A DNA stretch of 64,000 nucleotides from Cupriavidus basilensis (GCF_008801925.2 NZ_CP062806.1:186001-250000); one strand, 5' to 3'; counted from the first letter of the stretch, positions 34,055 through 43,395 are shown. Program-made: numbers and translations. The notes: a model not told the origin generated them from the sequence alone.

Positions 34055-34362
34055 TCATGCCGCGTTCCGAGGGAATCCATCATGCTGCACGCCGTCGAGC
34101 AGGCGCCCGGCAGCCTTCTTACCCACCCGGGCGGCGCCGATGCCATCGCCAAACTCGTGCACTTCGCGCCAGTTCAGCGCAATGCTTGCCGGGTCGGCCT
34201 TCCAGCTGGATAGGCGCACTGGATCGCGTAGACCAGTTCGTCGTCCAGCTGCCAGAGATTGGTCAGATCGAAGCCGCTGCACTCGCCGGCGTTCCACCAG
34301 GCGAGCAGGAAGTCCGCGACGCGGCGGGCCCGTTTGTACACACGCTGGACCACATCTTCCAC
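34055..34362 (-). pseudogene. Phage-like relics (DUF7673-type and Gp37/Gp68-type scraps)
   Basis: The minus strand first reads ARRVADFLLAWWNAGECSGF, DLTNLWQLDDEL (pattern of the DUF7673 proteins of Burkholderiales mobile elements), then in another frame LNWREVHEFGDGIGAARVGK, KAAGRLLDGVQHDGFPR (pattern of the C-terminus of phage Gp37/Gp68-type proteins). The two pieces come from different families joined together, so this is scrap from an integrated element. Family assignments are from memory of motifs. Confidence 0.45.
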
Positions 34363-34590
34363 TCGAGAACCAGGAAGGAAGGTTCAGGATAGACGCCGGC
34401 CGGCAATCGAAAGTAGCTGCGGTCGCTGCACGACTTCCGCCGGGTTATGACTCTATTCCGAATACATCATTGTGGTCCTGGTTTCCCTCCTTCAACATGG
34501 GCGCCCGCGGCCTGAACCGTGCAGGGTCGCACCCCATGCACATAAGGCGGCGCAGCGCTGTGCAGCCGCTTCGACAAGAAGGGAGACACC

Positions 34591-35040
34591 ATGCAAGCGC
34601 AATCTGCATCGCGCAGGACGGAAACCGTACGCAGTTGAGCGTGGTTAGCCGTGGCGCTGCTGGTGATGCCGAGGAGCGTATCGATGGCGCAAGGTACCGG
34701 CCAGCCTTCGGTTGTTGCCGAGGACGAAGTCATGCAGGGCTTTCCGCCGCCACCCGACACGCAAATCAGCCGCGGCAACGGCCTGCGCCCGCCGTATATG
34801 CGCTGGGTGTTCCCGCATGCGCGCGAGATGTCGTCAACTGTGGGCATCCAACATGCCAATTAGCCGCTGGTCCTGTCGGGTCAACCAGGCACGGAGCTGG
34901 ACGCCACCACGCTTGCCATAGCGGGCAATACCGTCCGGCTGGCCGACTACCTGCGCGATACGCATACCGATGGCTTTATCGTGCTGCATCAGGGCAAGGT
35001 CGTGTATGAGCGCCACTTTGCGGGCTTCTGTGTGCTTCGT
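34591..35040 (+). pseudogene. N-terminal remnant of a secreted serine hydrolase (beta-lactamase / 6-aminohexanoate hydrolase type)
   Basis: ATG at 34591 (AAGGGAGA upstream) opens a signal peptide interrupted by TGA at 34636-34638 (AWLAVALLVMPRSVSMAQ after it), then EVMQGFPPPPDTQISRGNGL, RPPYMRWVFPHAREM, TAG at 34861-34863, TLAIAGNTVRLADYLRDTHT and DGFIVLHQGKVVYERHFAGF. This is the N-terminal region of class C beta-lactamase-related hydrolases; the catalytic SxxK motif and everything after it are gone. Confidence 0.75.
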
Positions 35041-35173
35041 AGAGTGCCTCAGCAGGTGGGTCGTCTCCGAGGCCGTTGTTGGCTACCCAGAAGGATGCCG
35101 CACAGGGTTGGAATAGAAACCCGCGAGCGGGGTATCGCCGCCTCCAGAAAGTCTGGCTGGCAGGCAGGCGGAT

Positions 35174-36097
35174 CTATCGGCCGGAATGGTTCTGTGTGGG
35201 ATTTATCACCGTACCCTCCAGTTTCTCCACGAGAAATTCAGCGAGGACTGCTACCGCAGGCGGCACTGGCGGGCGGCTCGTGTAGACGAGTTGAAGCCCG
35301 AGGCCCGTGCTAGCGCGTCGATAGGTTGGTAGCACGCGCACCAATTTTCCCTGTGCGATGATGGGCTCAACCATCAGTTGCGGCAGTAGTGCAATACCCA
35401 GGCCAGCCGTACAAGCCTGCACCAGGACTCGCATGTCGTTGACCGTGAACCGGCCGTTGATCGACACCTCCTGAGTGCCGCGTGGGCCCTGCAGGCGCCA
35501 CGTGCTGCGACCTTGGCGACTGGAAATCGTCAGGCAGTCGTGCTCGGATAGTTCACGCAGCATGCGTGGTGCAGGGTGTATTTCCAGATAGGCCGGACTC
35601 GCCGCGAGGATCATTGAACTTGGCGCCAGCCGACGTACCTTGAAGCCACTACCGGTCTCGATGCCCATGCGCAACGCCAGATCCACGCGCTCGGCGATCA
35701 GGTCGGTTGGCGTATCGTCGAGCAGAAACTCGATGCTGATGTGTGGATAGCGCACGTAGAACTCGGCCAACCATTCCAGTCGAAAGAATTCGAACAGGCC
35801 AGCCATCGCGGTAACGCGAACCACGCCGGACGGTGCCTGCGCATCTTCATGGAGCCGCCCGATCTCGAGGATCTGGTCAAGCGCTGGGGCATAGCGTTCG
35901 AACAGGGCCTGACCTTCCGTGCTTGGCGCGAGCTTGCGTGTTGAGCGATGCAGCAGACGTGTGCCCAGTTGGCCTTCGAGTTGATCGATGCGCCGGCTCA
36001 GCGTATTGGCCGGCATGCGCAGACGCCTCGCCGCCTCGGAGAAGCTGCCGGCACGTACCACCTGGACGAACATAGTAAGGTCATTCAGGTCGAGCAT
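35174..36097 (-). CDS. LysR-family transcriptional regulator
   Basis: 307 residues. Winged helix-turn-helix at residues 1-60 ([40 protein letters not shown]), then the substrate-binding domain with [31 protein letters not shown] and [20 protein letters not shown]. It is divergent from the azoreductase gene with 159 bases between, the usual arrangement for a LysR regulator and its target, so it probably senses a quinone, azo or similar electrophile and controls azoR. The effector is not predictable. Confidence 0.9.
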   Translation of the reverse strand: MLDLNDLTMFVQVVRAGSFSEAARRLRMPANTLSRRIDQLEGQLGTRLLHRSTRKLAPSTEGQALFERYAPALDQILEIGRLHEDAQAPSGVVRVTAMAGLFEFFRLEWLAEFYVRYPHISIEFLLDDTPTDLIAERVDLALRMGIETGSGFKVRRLAPSSMILAASPAYLEIHPAPRMLRELSEHDCLTISSRQGRSTWRLQGPRGTQEVSINGRFTVNDMRVLVQACTAGLGIALLPQLMVEPIIAQGKLVRVLPTYRRASTGLGLQLVYTSRPPVPPAVAVLAEFLVEKLEGTVINPTQNHSGR

Positions 36098-36256
36098 TGG
36101 ATTGCTCCAAAAATGGATGAATCAAATCCAATCCTACCATCTAGTGTGAAGCGGATCTATTACCCATACTTGAGTCACCAGATAGCAAGCGGCCGTGAGA
36201 CCAAGCTCGATTTCGGCCGAAGCGCTCAATCAGTCACCCCGTTCGGAGAAAACATT

Positions 36257-36862
36257 ATGAAACTGCTACACGTAGATTCCAGCATCCTCGGCCAAGGCTC
36301 TGTCAGCCGTGATTTGTCGGCAGATGTCGTCGTGACTTTTCTCGGCCGTGATCCCGGCCTTGCAGTCACGCACCTTGACCTTGCCGCCACACCAATCGGC
36401 CATCTGACGGCAGCACACCTCGCGGCCGCGCAAGGTGCTCCGGTCGACGACGCGTTGAAGTCCGATGTTGCCATGGGGGAAATCGCACTCGAGGAGTTTC
36501 TGGCAGCCGATATCGTGGTCATCGGCGCGCCCATGTACAACCTTGGCATTCCCTCTCAACTGAAGGCCTGGATCGACCGTATCTCCGTCGCCGGGAAGAC
36601 GTTCCGATATGGCGAGCATGGCCCGGTCGGTTTGTGCGGCGGCAAGAAGCTCGTCATTGCCTCGTCGCGCGGTGGCGTCTACAGCGAGGGCTCGCCCGCC
36701 GCCGCCTTCGATCATCAGGAAACCTATCTGAAGGTCGCCTTCGGTTTCCTTGGCATCACCGATATCACCTTCATTCGTGCGGAAGGTGTAGCAATGGGGC
36801 CGGACGCGCGCAGTGGCGCCATCGCCTCGGCGAAGCAAGGGACTGCCGCGCTCGCCGCGTGA
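36257..36862 (+). CDS. azoR: FMN-dependent NADH:quinone/azo reductase
   Basis: 201 residues of the AzoR flavodoxin-like family, which reduces quinones and azo bonds by two electrons using NADH and FMN. Seen: [20 protein letters not shown] (phosphate-binding start), [20 protein letters not shown] (FMN loop), [34 protein letters not shown], and [23 protein letters not shown] at 36257 has GGAGA upstream; earlier in-frame codons belong to the promoter region. Divergent from a LysR gene, and followed by an RND pump relic and a pirin gene, a set typical for quinone or xenobiotic stress. Confidence 0.9.
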   Translation: MKLLHVDSSILGQGSVSRDLSADVVVTFLGRDPGLAVTHLDLAATPIGHLTAAHLAAAQGAPVDDALKSDVAMGEIALEEFLAADIVVIGAPMYNLGIPSQLKAWIDRISVAGKTFRYGEHGPVGLCGGKKLVIASSRGGVYSEGSPAAAFDHQETYLKVAFGFLGITDITFIRAEGVAMGPDARSGAIASAKQGTAALAA

Positions 36863-36898
36863 GGTGGCACCGCACGGGAGAATCCCCATGCGGAACAG

Positions 36899-37225
36899 GC
36901 AAGCGTGAGGCGATCCTGGAGGCGGCGGCAGTCCGGCTTCGTCCCATCCTCATGACGACCGCGGCCATGGTGCTGGGTAGCGCCATTGGTGTGGGCGACC
37001 GGTGCCGGAGCGGCAGGTCGCCACGACATGGGGCTGGTGATCTTCGCTGGTCTTGGTATCGGCACGCTGCCGACCTTGTTTCTGGTGCCGGCCATGTACA
37101 TGTTTGCGGGAAGCACGGACATGCGTGAAGCGATAGCGAAAGCACCGGGCCCGGAAATCGCGAGCGGCGCTCTCCAATTCCTGAGAGGAGGTACCCAACC
37201 ATGCCCGCCAATGCCAACTGCCTGA
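36899..37225 (+). pseudogene. C-terminal relic of an RND efflux pump
   Basis: One frame reads GKREAILEAAAVRLRPILMT, TAAMVLGSAIG; another continues WATGAGAAGRHDMGLVIFAG, LGIGTLPTLFLVPAMYMFAG. These are the last two membrane helices of an AcrB/MexB-type inner-membrane pump (family pattern REAI-EAA--RLRPI-MTT, then GAGA-GR--MG--I--G---GT). About 1000 codons of the N-terminal part are missing and the frame is broken near 36980. Confidence 0.8.
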
Positions 37226-37280
37226 CAACGCGCGTCACAGTGCCGCGCCAATAACAAGTCAATCACCTGGAGAACATCCC

Positions 37281-38135
37281 ATGAATGCCGTCATCCAGAA
37301 TTCGCCCACAGCCTTCGGCGGTGTTGGCCGCAACGTTATCTTCCGCACGCGCGGCCTCGCGCATGGTCCGGTCGCCCGCATGGTCAGTCCCGGCGACGTT
37401 GGCAAGATGATCAAGCCGTTCGTATTTCTTGATCTCATCGATACGCAGGAGGCGATCGGGGAACAGGGTTTCGGTTGGCATCCGCATTCTGGCATCGCCA
37501 CGTTGACACTGGCGATCGAGGGGGAAGGTCGATATGCCGAATCGACCGGCCACGAAGGAAAGATCGTTGCTGGCGACATCGAATGGATGTGCGCCGGCCG
37601 TGGCGTCTGGCACTCCGGCTTCGCCGTGCCCCCAATCAAGGCTTTCCAGTTGTGGGTCGCCCTGCCGCCAGAGCGGGAACTGGCTCCCGCTTTCAGCCAA
37701 CATCTTTCGGTCCGCGACATCCCGTCGGACGGACCGGCGCGTGTGCTGCTCGGCCGCAGTGGCGAGGCAGTCAGCCCGATCGATGCACCCTCGGGTGTCA
37801 ACTATTTCGTTGTACATCTCGAGGCTGGCCAGCGCTGGACTTACCAGCCTCCGCAGGGCTACCGGGTCGGTTGGGTCGCAGTGATGGACGGCGCCGTACT
37901 CACGCCAGACCGAGTCGAAAGAGGGGAGCTGGCCGTATTCGACCAGTCGGACGCGGCGCTCGAATTCGAAGCGTTGACCAGTACGCGCTTCGTGCTTGGT
38001 ACCGCAATTCCACACCCACATGATCTCCACCTTGGCTACTACTCGGTGCATACCACCCCCTCGGCGCTAATCGAGGGCGAGCGCGAGATCAAGCGTATTG
38101 GTCACGAGCTGCGCGCCAAGGGCGTGCTGGGCTGA
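37281..38135 (+). CDS. Pirin family protein
   Basis: 284 residues with the bicupin fold. The N-terminal cupin has FGWHPHSGIATLTLAIEGEG, IVAGDIEWMCAGRGVWHSGF; the C-terminal half has NYFVVHLEAGQRWTYQPPQG. Known pirins bind iron through His-x-His, a later His and a Glu; some bacterial ones degrade quercetin or respond to oxidants. Here the two His of HPHSG and the His of WHSG are present, but the usual Glu two residues after the last His is Gly. So metal binding may differ. ATG 37281; the ribosome site is weak (CCTGGAGAAC). Neighbours suggest redox or quinone stress. Confidence 0.88.
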   Translation: MNAVIQNSPTAFGGVGRNVIFRTRGLAHGPVARMVSPGDVGKMIKPFVFLDLIDTQEAIGEQGFGWHPHSGIATLTLAIEGEGRYAESTGHEGKIVAGDIEWMCAGRGVWHSGFAVPPIKAFQLWVALPPERELAPAFSQHLSVRDIPSDGPARVLLGRSGEAVSPIDAPSGVNYFVVHLEAGQRWTYQPPQGYRVGWVAVMDGAVLTPDRVERGELAVFDQSDAALEFEALTSTRFVLGTAIPHPHDLHLGYYSVHTTPSALIEGEREIKRIGHELRAKGVLG

Positions 38136-38219
38136 TCGATCGCCCTCGTGGCGCGATGCGACTCCACTCAATTTCGCCTCGCGGTTCTAAGCCGTATAGC
38201 TTCAGCTAGGAGCAATTCC

Positions 38220-39668
38220 ATGACACATGGCATCGACGCGCACAAGCGCTGGCTTGCCCTTATTGTGCTCTGCCTGGGCATGTTGATGATCGTTCTGGAT
38301 ACGACCATCGTCAATGTCGCACTGCCGTCCATCCGTGCAGACTTGGGCTTCAACGAAACTTCGCTCGTGTGGGTGGTCAACGCCTACATGCTGACCTTCG
38401 GCGGCTTCCTGCTGCTGGGCGGGCGGCTGGGTGATCTGTTCGGGCATCGCAAGCTGTTCCTGTTCGGCATTGCGCTGTTCACGTTGGCTTCTGCTGCGTG
38501 TGGAATGGCGAACTCACAGGGGTTGCTGATTGCGGCGCGGGCCGTTCAGGGGCTAGGTGGCGCGTTGGTGTCGGCGGTGTCGCTGTCGCTCATCATGAAC
38601 CTGTTCACCTCGCCGGCAGACCGCGCCACGGCGATGGGCATCTACGGGTTCGTGGGTGCAGGCGGTGGCAGTATCGGCGTGTTGCTGGGTGGTTTGCTGA
38701 CCAGCGCATGGAGCTGGCACTGGATCTTTCTGGTGAATTTGCCGATCGGCGTGGCGGTGTATGGCGCGTGTGTGGCGCTCCTGCCCGTGGGGAAGGCGCC
38801 GGCCAATCGCGGCAAGCTGGATGTGGCGGGTGCCATAACGGTTACCGCATCGCTGATGCTGGCTGTGTACGCCGTCGTGCACGGCAACGAAGCCGGCTGG
38901 ACGTCAGCGCAAACGATTCTCCAACTGGGCATTGCCATCGTGATCGTGATGGCGTTCCTTGTTATCGAATCGCGCGTATCGCATCCGCTCGTGCCTCTGC
39001 GCATGCTGACGCTGCGCAATGTGGCTACGGCCAACGTCGTGGGATTGTTGTGGGCGGCTGCGCTGTTCGCGTGGTCCTTCATCTCGGCGCTGTATATGCA
39101 GCGCGTGCTGAACTACAGCGCAATGCAAGTGGGGCTGGCCTTCCTGCCGGCCAGCATCATCATGGCGACGTTCTCATTGGGGGTGTCCGCCAGGCTGGTG
39201 ATGCGCTTCGGGATCCGCACGCCGTTGTCGTTGGGCTTGCTGGTGGCGGCAGCCGGGCTGGCGCTGTTTGCGCGTGCGCCGACCGATGGCAGCTTCCTGC
39301 TGGACGTGCTGCCGGCCATGGTGCTGCTTGGCCTCGGCGCGGGGTTTGCCTTCAACCCGGTGTTGCTGGCCGCAATGAGCGGTGTGGCGCCCGAGGAGTC
39401 AGGCCTGGCGTCGGGGGTGGTCAACACCTCGTTCATGATGGGCGGCGCGCTGGGCCTGGCCATCCTGGCGAGTCTGGCGGCCGCGCGTACCGATGGCTTG
39501 GCCGCTATGGGTGCCGATGCCATGACGGCGCTCAATGGTGGCTACCACGTCGCTTTCCTGCTCGGGGCCGTTGCGGCGGCAATGGCCTCTGTGCTAGCCG
39601 GGACCTTTGTGCGTACACACTCGCACGGCCAGGCGCGGGGTGCGACGTCCCCCGCTAGTCCCTCCTAG
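38220..39668 (+). CDS. MFS drug exporter of the DHA2 (14-helix, EmrB/QacA) type
   Basis: 482 residues, inner-membrane proton antiporter. Motif C-like start LCLGMLMIVLDTTIVNVALP, SLVWVVNAYMLTFGGFLLLG, motif A GGRLGDLFGHRKLFLFGIAL, then alternating hydrophobic segments to VAFLLGAVAAAMASVLAGTF. The D-x-T pattern in helix 1 is typical of DHA2 exporters. ATG at 38220 with AGGAGCA upstream; an upstream in-frame extension is less likely. 85 bases after the pirin gene on the same strand. Substrate unknown. Confidence 0.88.
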   Translation: MTHGIDAHKRWLALIVLCLGMLMIVLDTTIVNVALPSIRADLGFNETSLVWVVNAYMLTFGGFLLLGGRLGDLFGHRKLFLFGIALFTLASAACGMANSQGLLIAARAVQGLGGALVSAVSLSLIMNLFTSPADRATAMGIYGFVGAGGGSIGVLLGGLLTSAWSWHWIFLVNLPIGVAVYGACVALLPVGKAPANRGKLDVAGAITVTASLMLAVYAVVHGNEAGWTSAQTILQLGIAIVIVMAFLVIESRVSHPLVPLRMLTLRNVATANVVGLLWAAALFAWSFISALYMQRVLNYSAMQVGLAFLPASIIMATFSLGVSARLVMRFGIRTPLSLGLLVAAAGLALFARAPTDGSFLLDVLPAMVLLGLGAGFAFNPVLLAAMSGVAPEESGLASGVVNTSFMMGGALGLAILASLAAARTDGLAAMGADAMTALNGGYHVAFLLGAVAAAMASVLAGTFVRTHSHGQARGATSPASPS

Positions 39669-39737
39669 CCAGGCCTGTGGACTTTGCTTAGGATGAAGGC
39701 CGGAACGGGGTTGCCTTCTCCGGAAAATCTTCTATGA

Positions 39738-39751
39738 TCTTCCTCGTAAGA
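39738..39751. promoter_or_regulatory. Degenerate copy of the TCTTCC-N2-GGAAGA palindrome
   Basis: TCTTCC-TC-GTAAGA, one arm with a mismatch, 75 bases before the enoyl-CoA hydratase start. Possible weaker operator of the MarR regulator encoded at 40721-41407. Confidence 0.45.
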
Positions 39752-39825
39752 TGTTTTTGAGTGTATCGGGCCAGCAAACGCTGACACCGAACCTGGCAAC
39801 CCACGTCACACAGAAGGAAACCTGA

Positions 39826-40614
39826 ATGAAACCTGTTCGTTTCGAGCGTCACGATTCCGTTGGGCACATCGTGTTGGGGAACCCGCCGCTCAACCTTATT
39901 GCCACCGATTTCTCCGAAAGCCTGAGCGAGGCCATTCAAGAGGCCAGTGAATCGGAGATCCGGGTTCTTCTTATCCGTGCGGAAGGCCCGAACTTCAGTC
40001 AAGGCGGCGACATCCTCGACTTTATCGACAAGGAATTCAATGCCTGGCGCACCTTCATCAGCGATATGCATCACTCGTATCGCAAGATCGAGGCGCTTCA
40101 GATCCCAACCGTGTGTGCCGTGCGTGGCCGGGCGTGGGGCGGTGCGTTCGAACTCACACTCGCGTGCGACTTTATCGTGACCGCAGACAACGCTTCATTC
40201 TGCTGCATTGAGCCTTCAGTCGGTACTGCACCTGTCTGCGGAGGCGTGCAGCGGATAGCGGAACGAGCGGGACCCGCGCGCGCTGCACGCTACGTCATGC
40301 TAAGCGAGGTGATGTCAGGCACTACAGCCGGCGAGCTAGGCATCGCCGCATTTGTGGTGTCCGAGGACGACGTGGAAAGAACGGCGTTGGATCTTTCGAT
40401 CCGGCTTTCGAACGGCCCTACGCGTTCATATGCAGCCATCCGTGCGCTCCTTAAGGCTTGGGCGGCGGGTGGTGTGCCAGGCGCGGACCAGGTGGTGCTC
40501 GATCTCACGATGCCCCTGCACAATACCGAAGATGCGCGACGCGGGCGGACCGCGCGTGTCGAGGCGATGAAGCGGGGCGTGGAACCTGAACCTGTCACAT
40601 TCCTCGGGCGCTGA
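39826..40614 (+). CDS. Enoyl-CoA hydratase/isomerase family protein
   Basis: 262 residues of the crotonase fold. Seen: VGHIVLGNPPLNLIA, IRAEGPNFSQGGDILDFIDK (oxyanion-hole A-F-S-G-G-D variant, here N-F-S-Q-G-G-D), and VCAVRGRAWGGAFELTLACD (second oxyanion G), CCIEPSVGTAPVCGGVQRIA. The usual catalytic Glu pair is not complete: EP follows at the IEPSVG position, the other is unclear, so hydratase, isomerase or hydrolase activity cannot be decided. ATG 39826 with AAGGAAAC upstream. It converges with the MarR gene; a terminator lies between. Confidence 0.85.
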   Translation: MKPVRFERHDSVGHIVLGNPPLNLIATDFSESLSEAIQEASESEIRVLLIRAEGPNFSQGGDILDFIDKEFNAWRTFISDMHHSYRKIEALQIPTVCAVRGRAWGGAFELTLACDFIVTADNASFCCIEPSVGTAPVCGGVQRIAERAGPARAARYVMLSEVMSGTTAGELGIAAFVVSEDDVERTALDLSIRLSNGPTRSYAAIRALLKAWAAGGVPGADQVVLDLTMPLHNTEDARRGRTARVEAMKRGVEPEPVTFLGR

Positions 40615-40652
40615 TTCTGGTCTGGATTCCCCGTATACCGAGAGCTTCTGCC

Positions 40653-40684
40653 AAGCACCCCGGAAAGGATCGGGGTGCTTTTGG
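40653..40684 (+). terminator. Rho-independent terminator between hydratase and marR genes
   Basis: Ten-pair stem AAGCACCCCG / CGGGGTGCTT with an eight-base loop and a TTTT run straight after, 39 bases past the hydratase stop. On the other strand an AAGCACC stem with fewer T could serve the marR gene, which ends at 40721. Confidence 0.85.
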
Positions 40685-40720
40685 TTCAACGATGATTAGG
40701 TGAGCGAGACCGATACGTGC

Positions 40721-41407
40721 TCAACGACTGCGCGCGGATCGCCGGCCCGAGGGCGTCGATGCAGCGCGTGATGCCCCGTCTTCCTCATCGTCTTCCAACC
40801 CGGGAAGCACCATCTCTTCCATCAATGCCAGCGTCCGAAGGCAGAAGTCATTGCCAGCAGCACGCTCTTCCTCCGAGAAGCGCGCCATTGCCGGCGCAAT
40901 GGACGATTCGTTGGCCAGCTTCTCCACGGCTTGCTCTACCGTCTCAAGTCCCTTCTTCGTAAGATGAACGATGAAGCCGCCCGCGTGGCCAGGATCGATC
41001 CTGCGCTCGACCATGCCGTGGCCAGCCAGTCGATCGATTTTCTTGGTGATTGCACCCGAAGTCACGATCAGCGCGCGATAAAGATCCGTTGGGCGCTTGG
41101 CATAAGGTGGGCCTCCCCGGCGCAACGCCAACAGCACGCGCATGTCCGACCCCTTGATGCCCCAGGTGCGCTGACACATGCGGTCAAATGACCGCTCGAC
41201 GAGCGTGCCCAATCGCATGAAGTAGATCGCAAGCAGGAAGTTCGAGAGGTCGAGATCGGTTCGCTCGTGCTGCCACTGGAGGGAAATGAGGTCGATGTGA
41301 CTGCTGCCGGGCGCGCGCGGCTTGCGAGCCGATTCCACCGGTGTGGCGGACGCAGGTTTTTTTCGGGCCCGGCTGGAGGTAGTTTGCTTCGCGGCTGCGG
41401 AACTCAT
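40721..41407 (-). CDS. MarR-family transcriptional regulator
   Basis: 228 residues: a basic, disordered N-terminal 35 residues, dimer helices (LDLSNFLLAIYFMRLGTLVE), the winged helix (WGIKGSDMRVLLALRRGGPP, RPTDLYRALIVTSGAITKKI, DRLAGHGMVERRIDP) and the wing HAGGFIVHLTKKGLETV. Controls such as this usually repress catabolic or efflux genes until a ligand, often an aromatic acid or its CoA ester, binds. ATG at 41405-41407. A perfect TCTTCC-TT-GGAAGA site lies 8-21 bases upstream and overlaps the ribosome site, so autoregulation is likely. The same site recurs before the reductase, hemerythrin and porin genes. Confidence 0.88.
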   Translation of the reverse strand: MSSAAAKQTTSSRARKKPASATPVESARKPRAPGSSHIDLISLQWQHERTDLDLSNFLLAIYFMRLGTLVERSFDRMCQRTWGIKGSDMRVLLALRRGGPPYAKRPTDLYRALIVTSGAITKKIDRLAGHGMVERRIDPGHAGGFIVHLTKKGLETVEQAVEKLANESSIAPAMARFSEEERAAGNDFCLRTLALMEEMVLPGLEDDEEDGASRAASTPSGRRSARSR

Positions 41408-41414
41408 CGTATTA

Positions 41415-41428
41415 TCTTCCTTGGAAGA
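41415..41428. promoter_or_regulatory. Putative MarR operator at the marR gene
   Basis: TCTTCC-TT-GGAAGA, perfect arms, directly upstream of the marR start. Confidence 0.7.
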
Positions 41429-41554
41429 ATGCAGTTTTCTTGCTGGCCCCTGATCCGTCAAGTCCAGCCGCGCTCCATTGTACGTGAATTCAAACACGTG
41501 AAAATTGCTTCCGGCGTGCCAGGCCGAAGGAAAGAACCGGCCGTTGGCTCAGTA

Positions 41555-42411
41555 TCAGGTAGGCGGGTCGGTTTCCGCGGCATCGAGTCGACGCAGGTTT
41601 CCGAGCCCGCGCATTTCACTCGGCATGCCGGGGTTGCTCCACCCATACTCCAACTCCACCAGCCCGGTGTACCCGCGATCGACGAGCGTTCGCAGAACGC
41701 TCTCGAAGTTGATTTCTCCGCTCCCTTGTTCGAGGCTGCCCGAATTGTCGGCAAGCTGGACAACCTCTATGAAATTCCATGCCCGCTCCAGGTTGAATAG
41801 CAGGTCGCCGTCCATGCTCTGGACGTGCGCCGTATCGAAGATCAGTCGAACCGACGGGTGGTCGACGGCCCTGGCCATGGCGCAGGCGTCGTCAATATGC
41901 TCGAGCAGCATGCTGGGGGCGCTGCAGCGACTCAGCGTTTGCAGGCAGAGGACGACGCTGCTCTCAAATGCAGGTCGGCGGCATAGCGCAGGCTTTCGAT
42001 GAACGCGGCATGCTGCAGGGCGATCGGAACCTGATTTCTGGCGCCGCCAAGCACAGCGAGCCTGCGTGTGCCCAACCGTTTGGTGGCCGCAATGGCTTCC
42101 GCAAGCTCATTTTCAATCCATCTCCTGGCGTCGGCGCTTGACGTTGCCCAGCTTGTGTTGCGAAGCTGGTCGAAGGCTGTGTACAGCATACAACCTGCAT
42201 CAAGTCTGTGCCGCGCAAGCGCGTTACCGACACGCTCCTGTTCGGGCGCGCTTCGCATCCGGGCCGCCGCATAGAGAACTCCTGCGAACTGCCTCTCTGT
42301 CGCGAACGAGACATGATCGAAGGGGTCATCGCTCCCAACCGATGCCGTGAACAGCGGCTGGTAGGGAGGGCGGTAACCGAGATGCGGTGCGTAGCGTAGA
42401 TTCCAGGTCAT
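41555..42411 (-). pseudogene. Sugar-phosphate isomerase/epimerase-type TIM barrel, frameshifted
   Basis: Two pieces that together match the hydroxypyruvate isomerase-like family: the N-terminal piece (ATG 42411, MTWNLRYAPHLGYRPPYQPL, FAGVLYAAARMR, GTRRLAVLGGARNQVP) and, after a one-base shift near 41970, FESSVVLCLQTLSR, SMLLEHIDDACAMARAVDHP, VRLIFDTAHVQSMDGDLLFN, ELEYGWSNPGMPSEM. Metal-site residues (the His of DTAHVQ and the Glu of ELEYGW) are present at the DNA level. One frameshift is the only damage, so this is a recent loss or a sequencing error. 28 bases before the hydrolase gene's end in the same operon direction. Confidence 0.8.
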
Positions 42412-42439
42412 GGGCTGGTCAGGTTCCTGGCTGGCACGT

Positions 42440-43384
42440 TCAGGTACCGGCTATCGCGTTTCGCAGCATGTCGGCGACCTGGCGTTGGGCCACCGCGGCG
42501 GCATCGAGTTTGCCGCGCATGCTGTAGAACGTATGAAGCATTCCTTGGTAGCGTACGCATGTGGTGGGCACGCCCGCCTCAGCAAGTTTCATCGCGTAGG
42601 CCTCGCCGTCGTCGCGTACGGCATCGCATTCGGCGGTGACCACGAGTGCGGGCGGCAGTCCGGCATGGCTTGTGGCCAGCAGGGGCGAGAGTTTCCACTC
42701 CGACGGCGGCACGCCATGATCGAGCGCATACGTGCGGAATGCGTGCAGCACGTCTTCCTTGCGTTGCATGAATCCTTCCGCATAGCGCGACAAGGCGTCC
42801 GCTTGCAGGCGCGCATCGGTGGCCGGATAGACGAGTGCCTGAGCCAGCAGGGCGGGGCCCGCGTTGTCTCTGGCCAGCAGGCAGACGACGGCGGCAAGGT
42901 TTCCGCCCGCCGATTCGCCGAATACTGCCATGCGGGAGGTATTCAACCCGTGCTCATGACCGTGACGGGCGACCCAGTAGCTCGCCGCCCATGCATCGGC
43001 GATGGCGGCCGGAAACGGATGCTCCGGTGCAAGACGGTAGTCGACGCTGACAACCGCCAGGCCGGAGTCCCTGGCTAGGTTCCGGCAAACAGCATCGAAG
43101 CTGTCGAGGTTGCCCATCAGCCAGCCACCACCGTGGAATGCAACTGTTACGCCTGGCGCGTCTTTGGGGATGTACAGCCGCAATGGAATGTCGCCGCCAG
43201 GGCCCGGGATCGAAAGATCAAGGACCGTGTCGATATGCGGGCCTGGCAGACGTGCGGCGGTACGCGCGGCCATTTCGGCGCGTGATTCGTGGTGACTAAG
43301 CTGGGCCATGCCAGGCTTCATCGACGCCGCGGCCGCCAGTGGCCGCAGCGAAGGATGGATCTGATCGCTGGGAGAGGAGATCAT
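42440..43384 (-). CDS. Alpha/beta hydrolase, hormone-sensitive-lipase-type esterase
   Basis: 314 residues. Oxyanion motif VTVAFHGGGWLMGNLDSFD, VVSVDYRLAPEHPFPAAIAD, nucleophile Ser in MAVFGESAGGNLAAVV, catalytic Asp in VTAECDAVRDDGEAYAMKL, catalytic His in GMLHTFYSMRG. Hydrolyses small to medium esters in the cytoplasm; no signal peptide. It stands 11 bases after the SDR gene in the same direction and probably opens an ester or lactone intermediate of the pathway, by context only. ATG 43384 without a strong ribosome site suggests coupling to the preceding gene. Confidence 0.9.
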   Translation of the reverse strand: MISSPSDQIHPSLRPLAAAASMKPGMAQLSHHESRAEMAARTAARLPGPHIDTVLDLSIPGPGGDIPLRLYIPKDAPGVTVAFHGGGWLMGNLDSFDAVCRNLARDSGLAVVSVDYRLAPEHPFPAAIADAWAASYWVARHGHEHGLNTSRMAVFGESAGGNLAAVVCLLARDNAGPALLAQALVYPATDARLQADALSRYAEGFMQRKEDVLHAFRTYALDHGVPPSEWKLSPLLATSHAGLPPALVVTAECDAVRDDGEAYAMKLAEAGVPTTCVRYQGMLHTFYSMRGKLDAAAVAQRQVADMLRNAIAGT

Positions 43385-43395
43385 CGCACTCTAGA

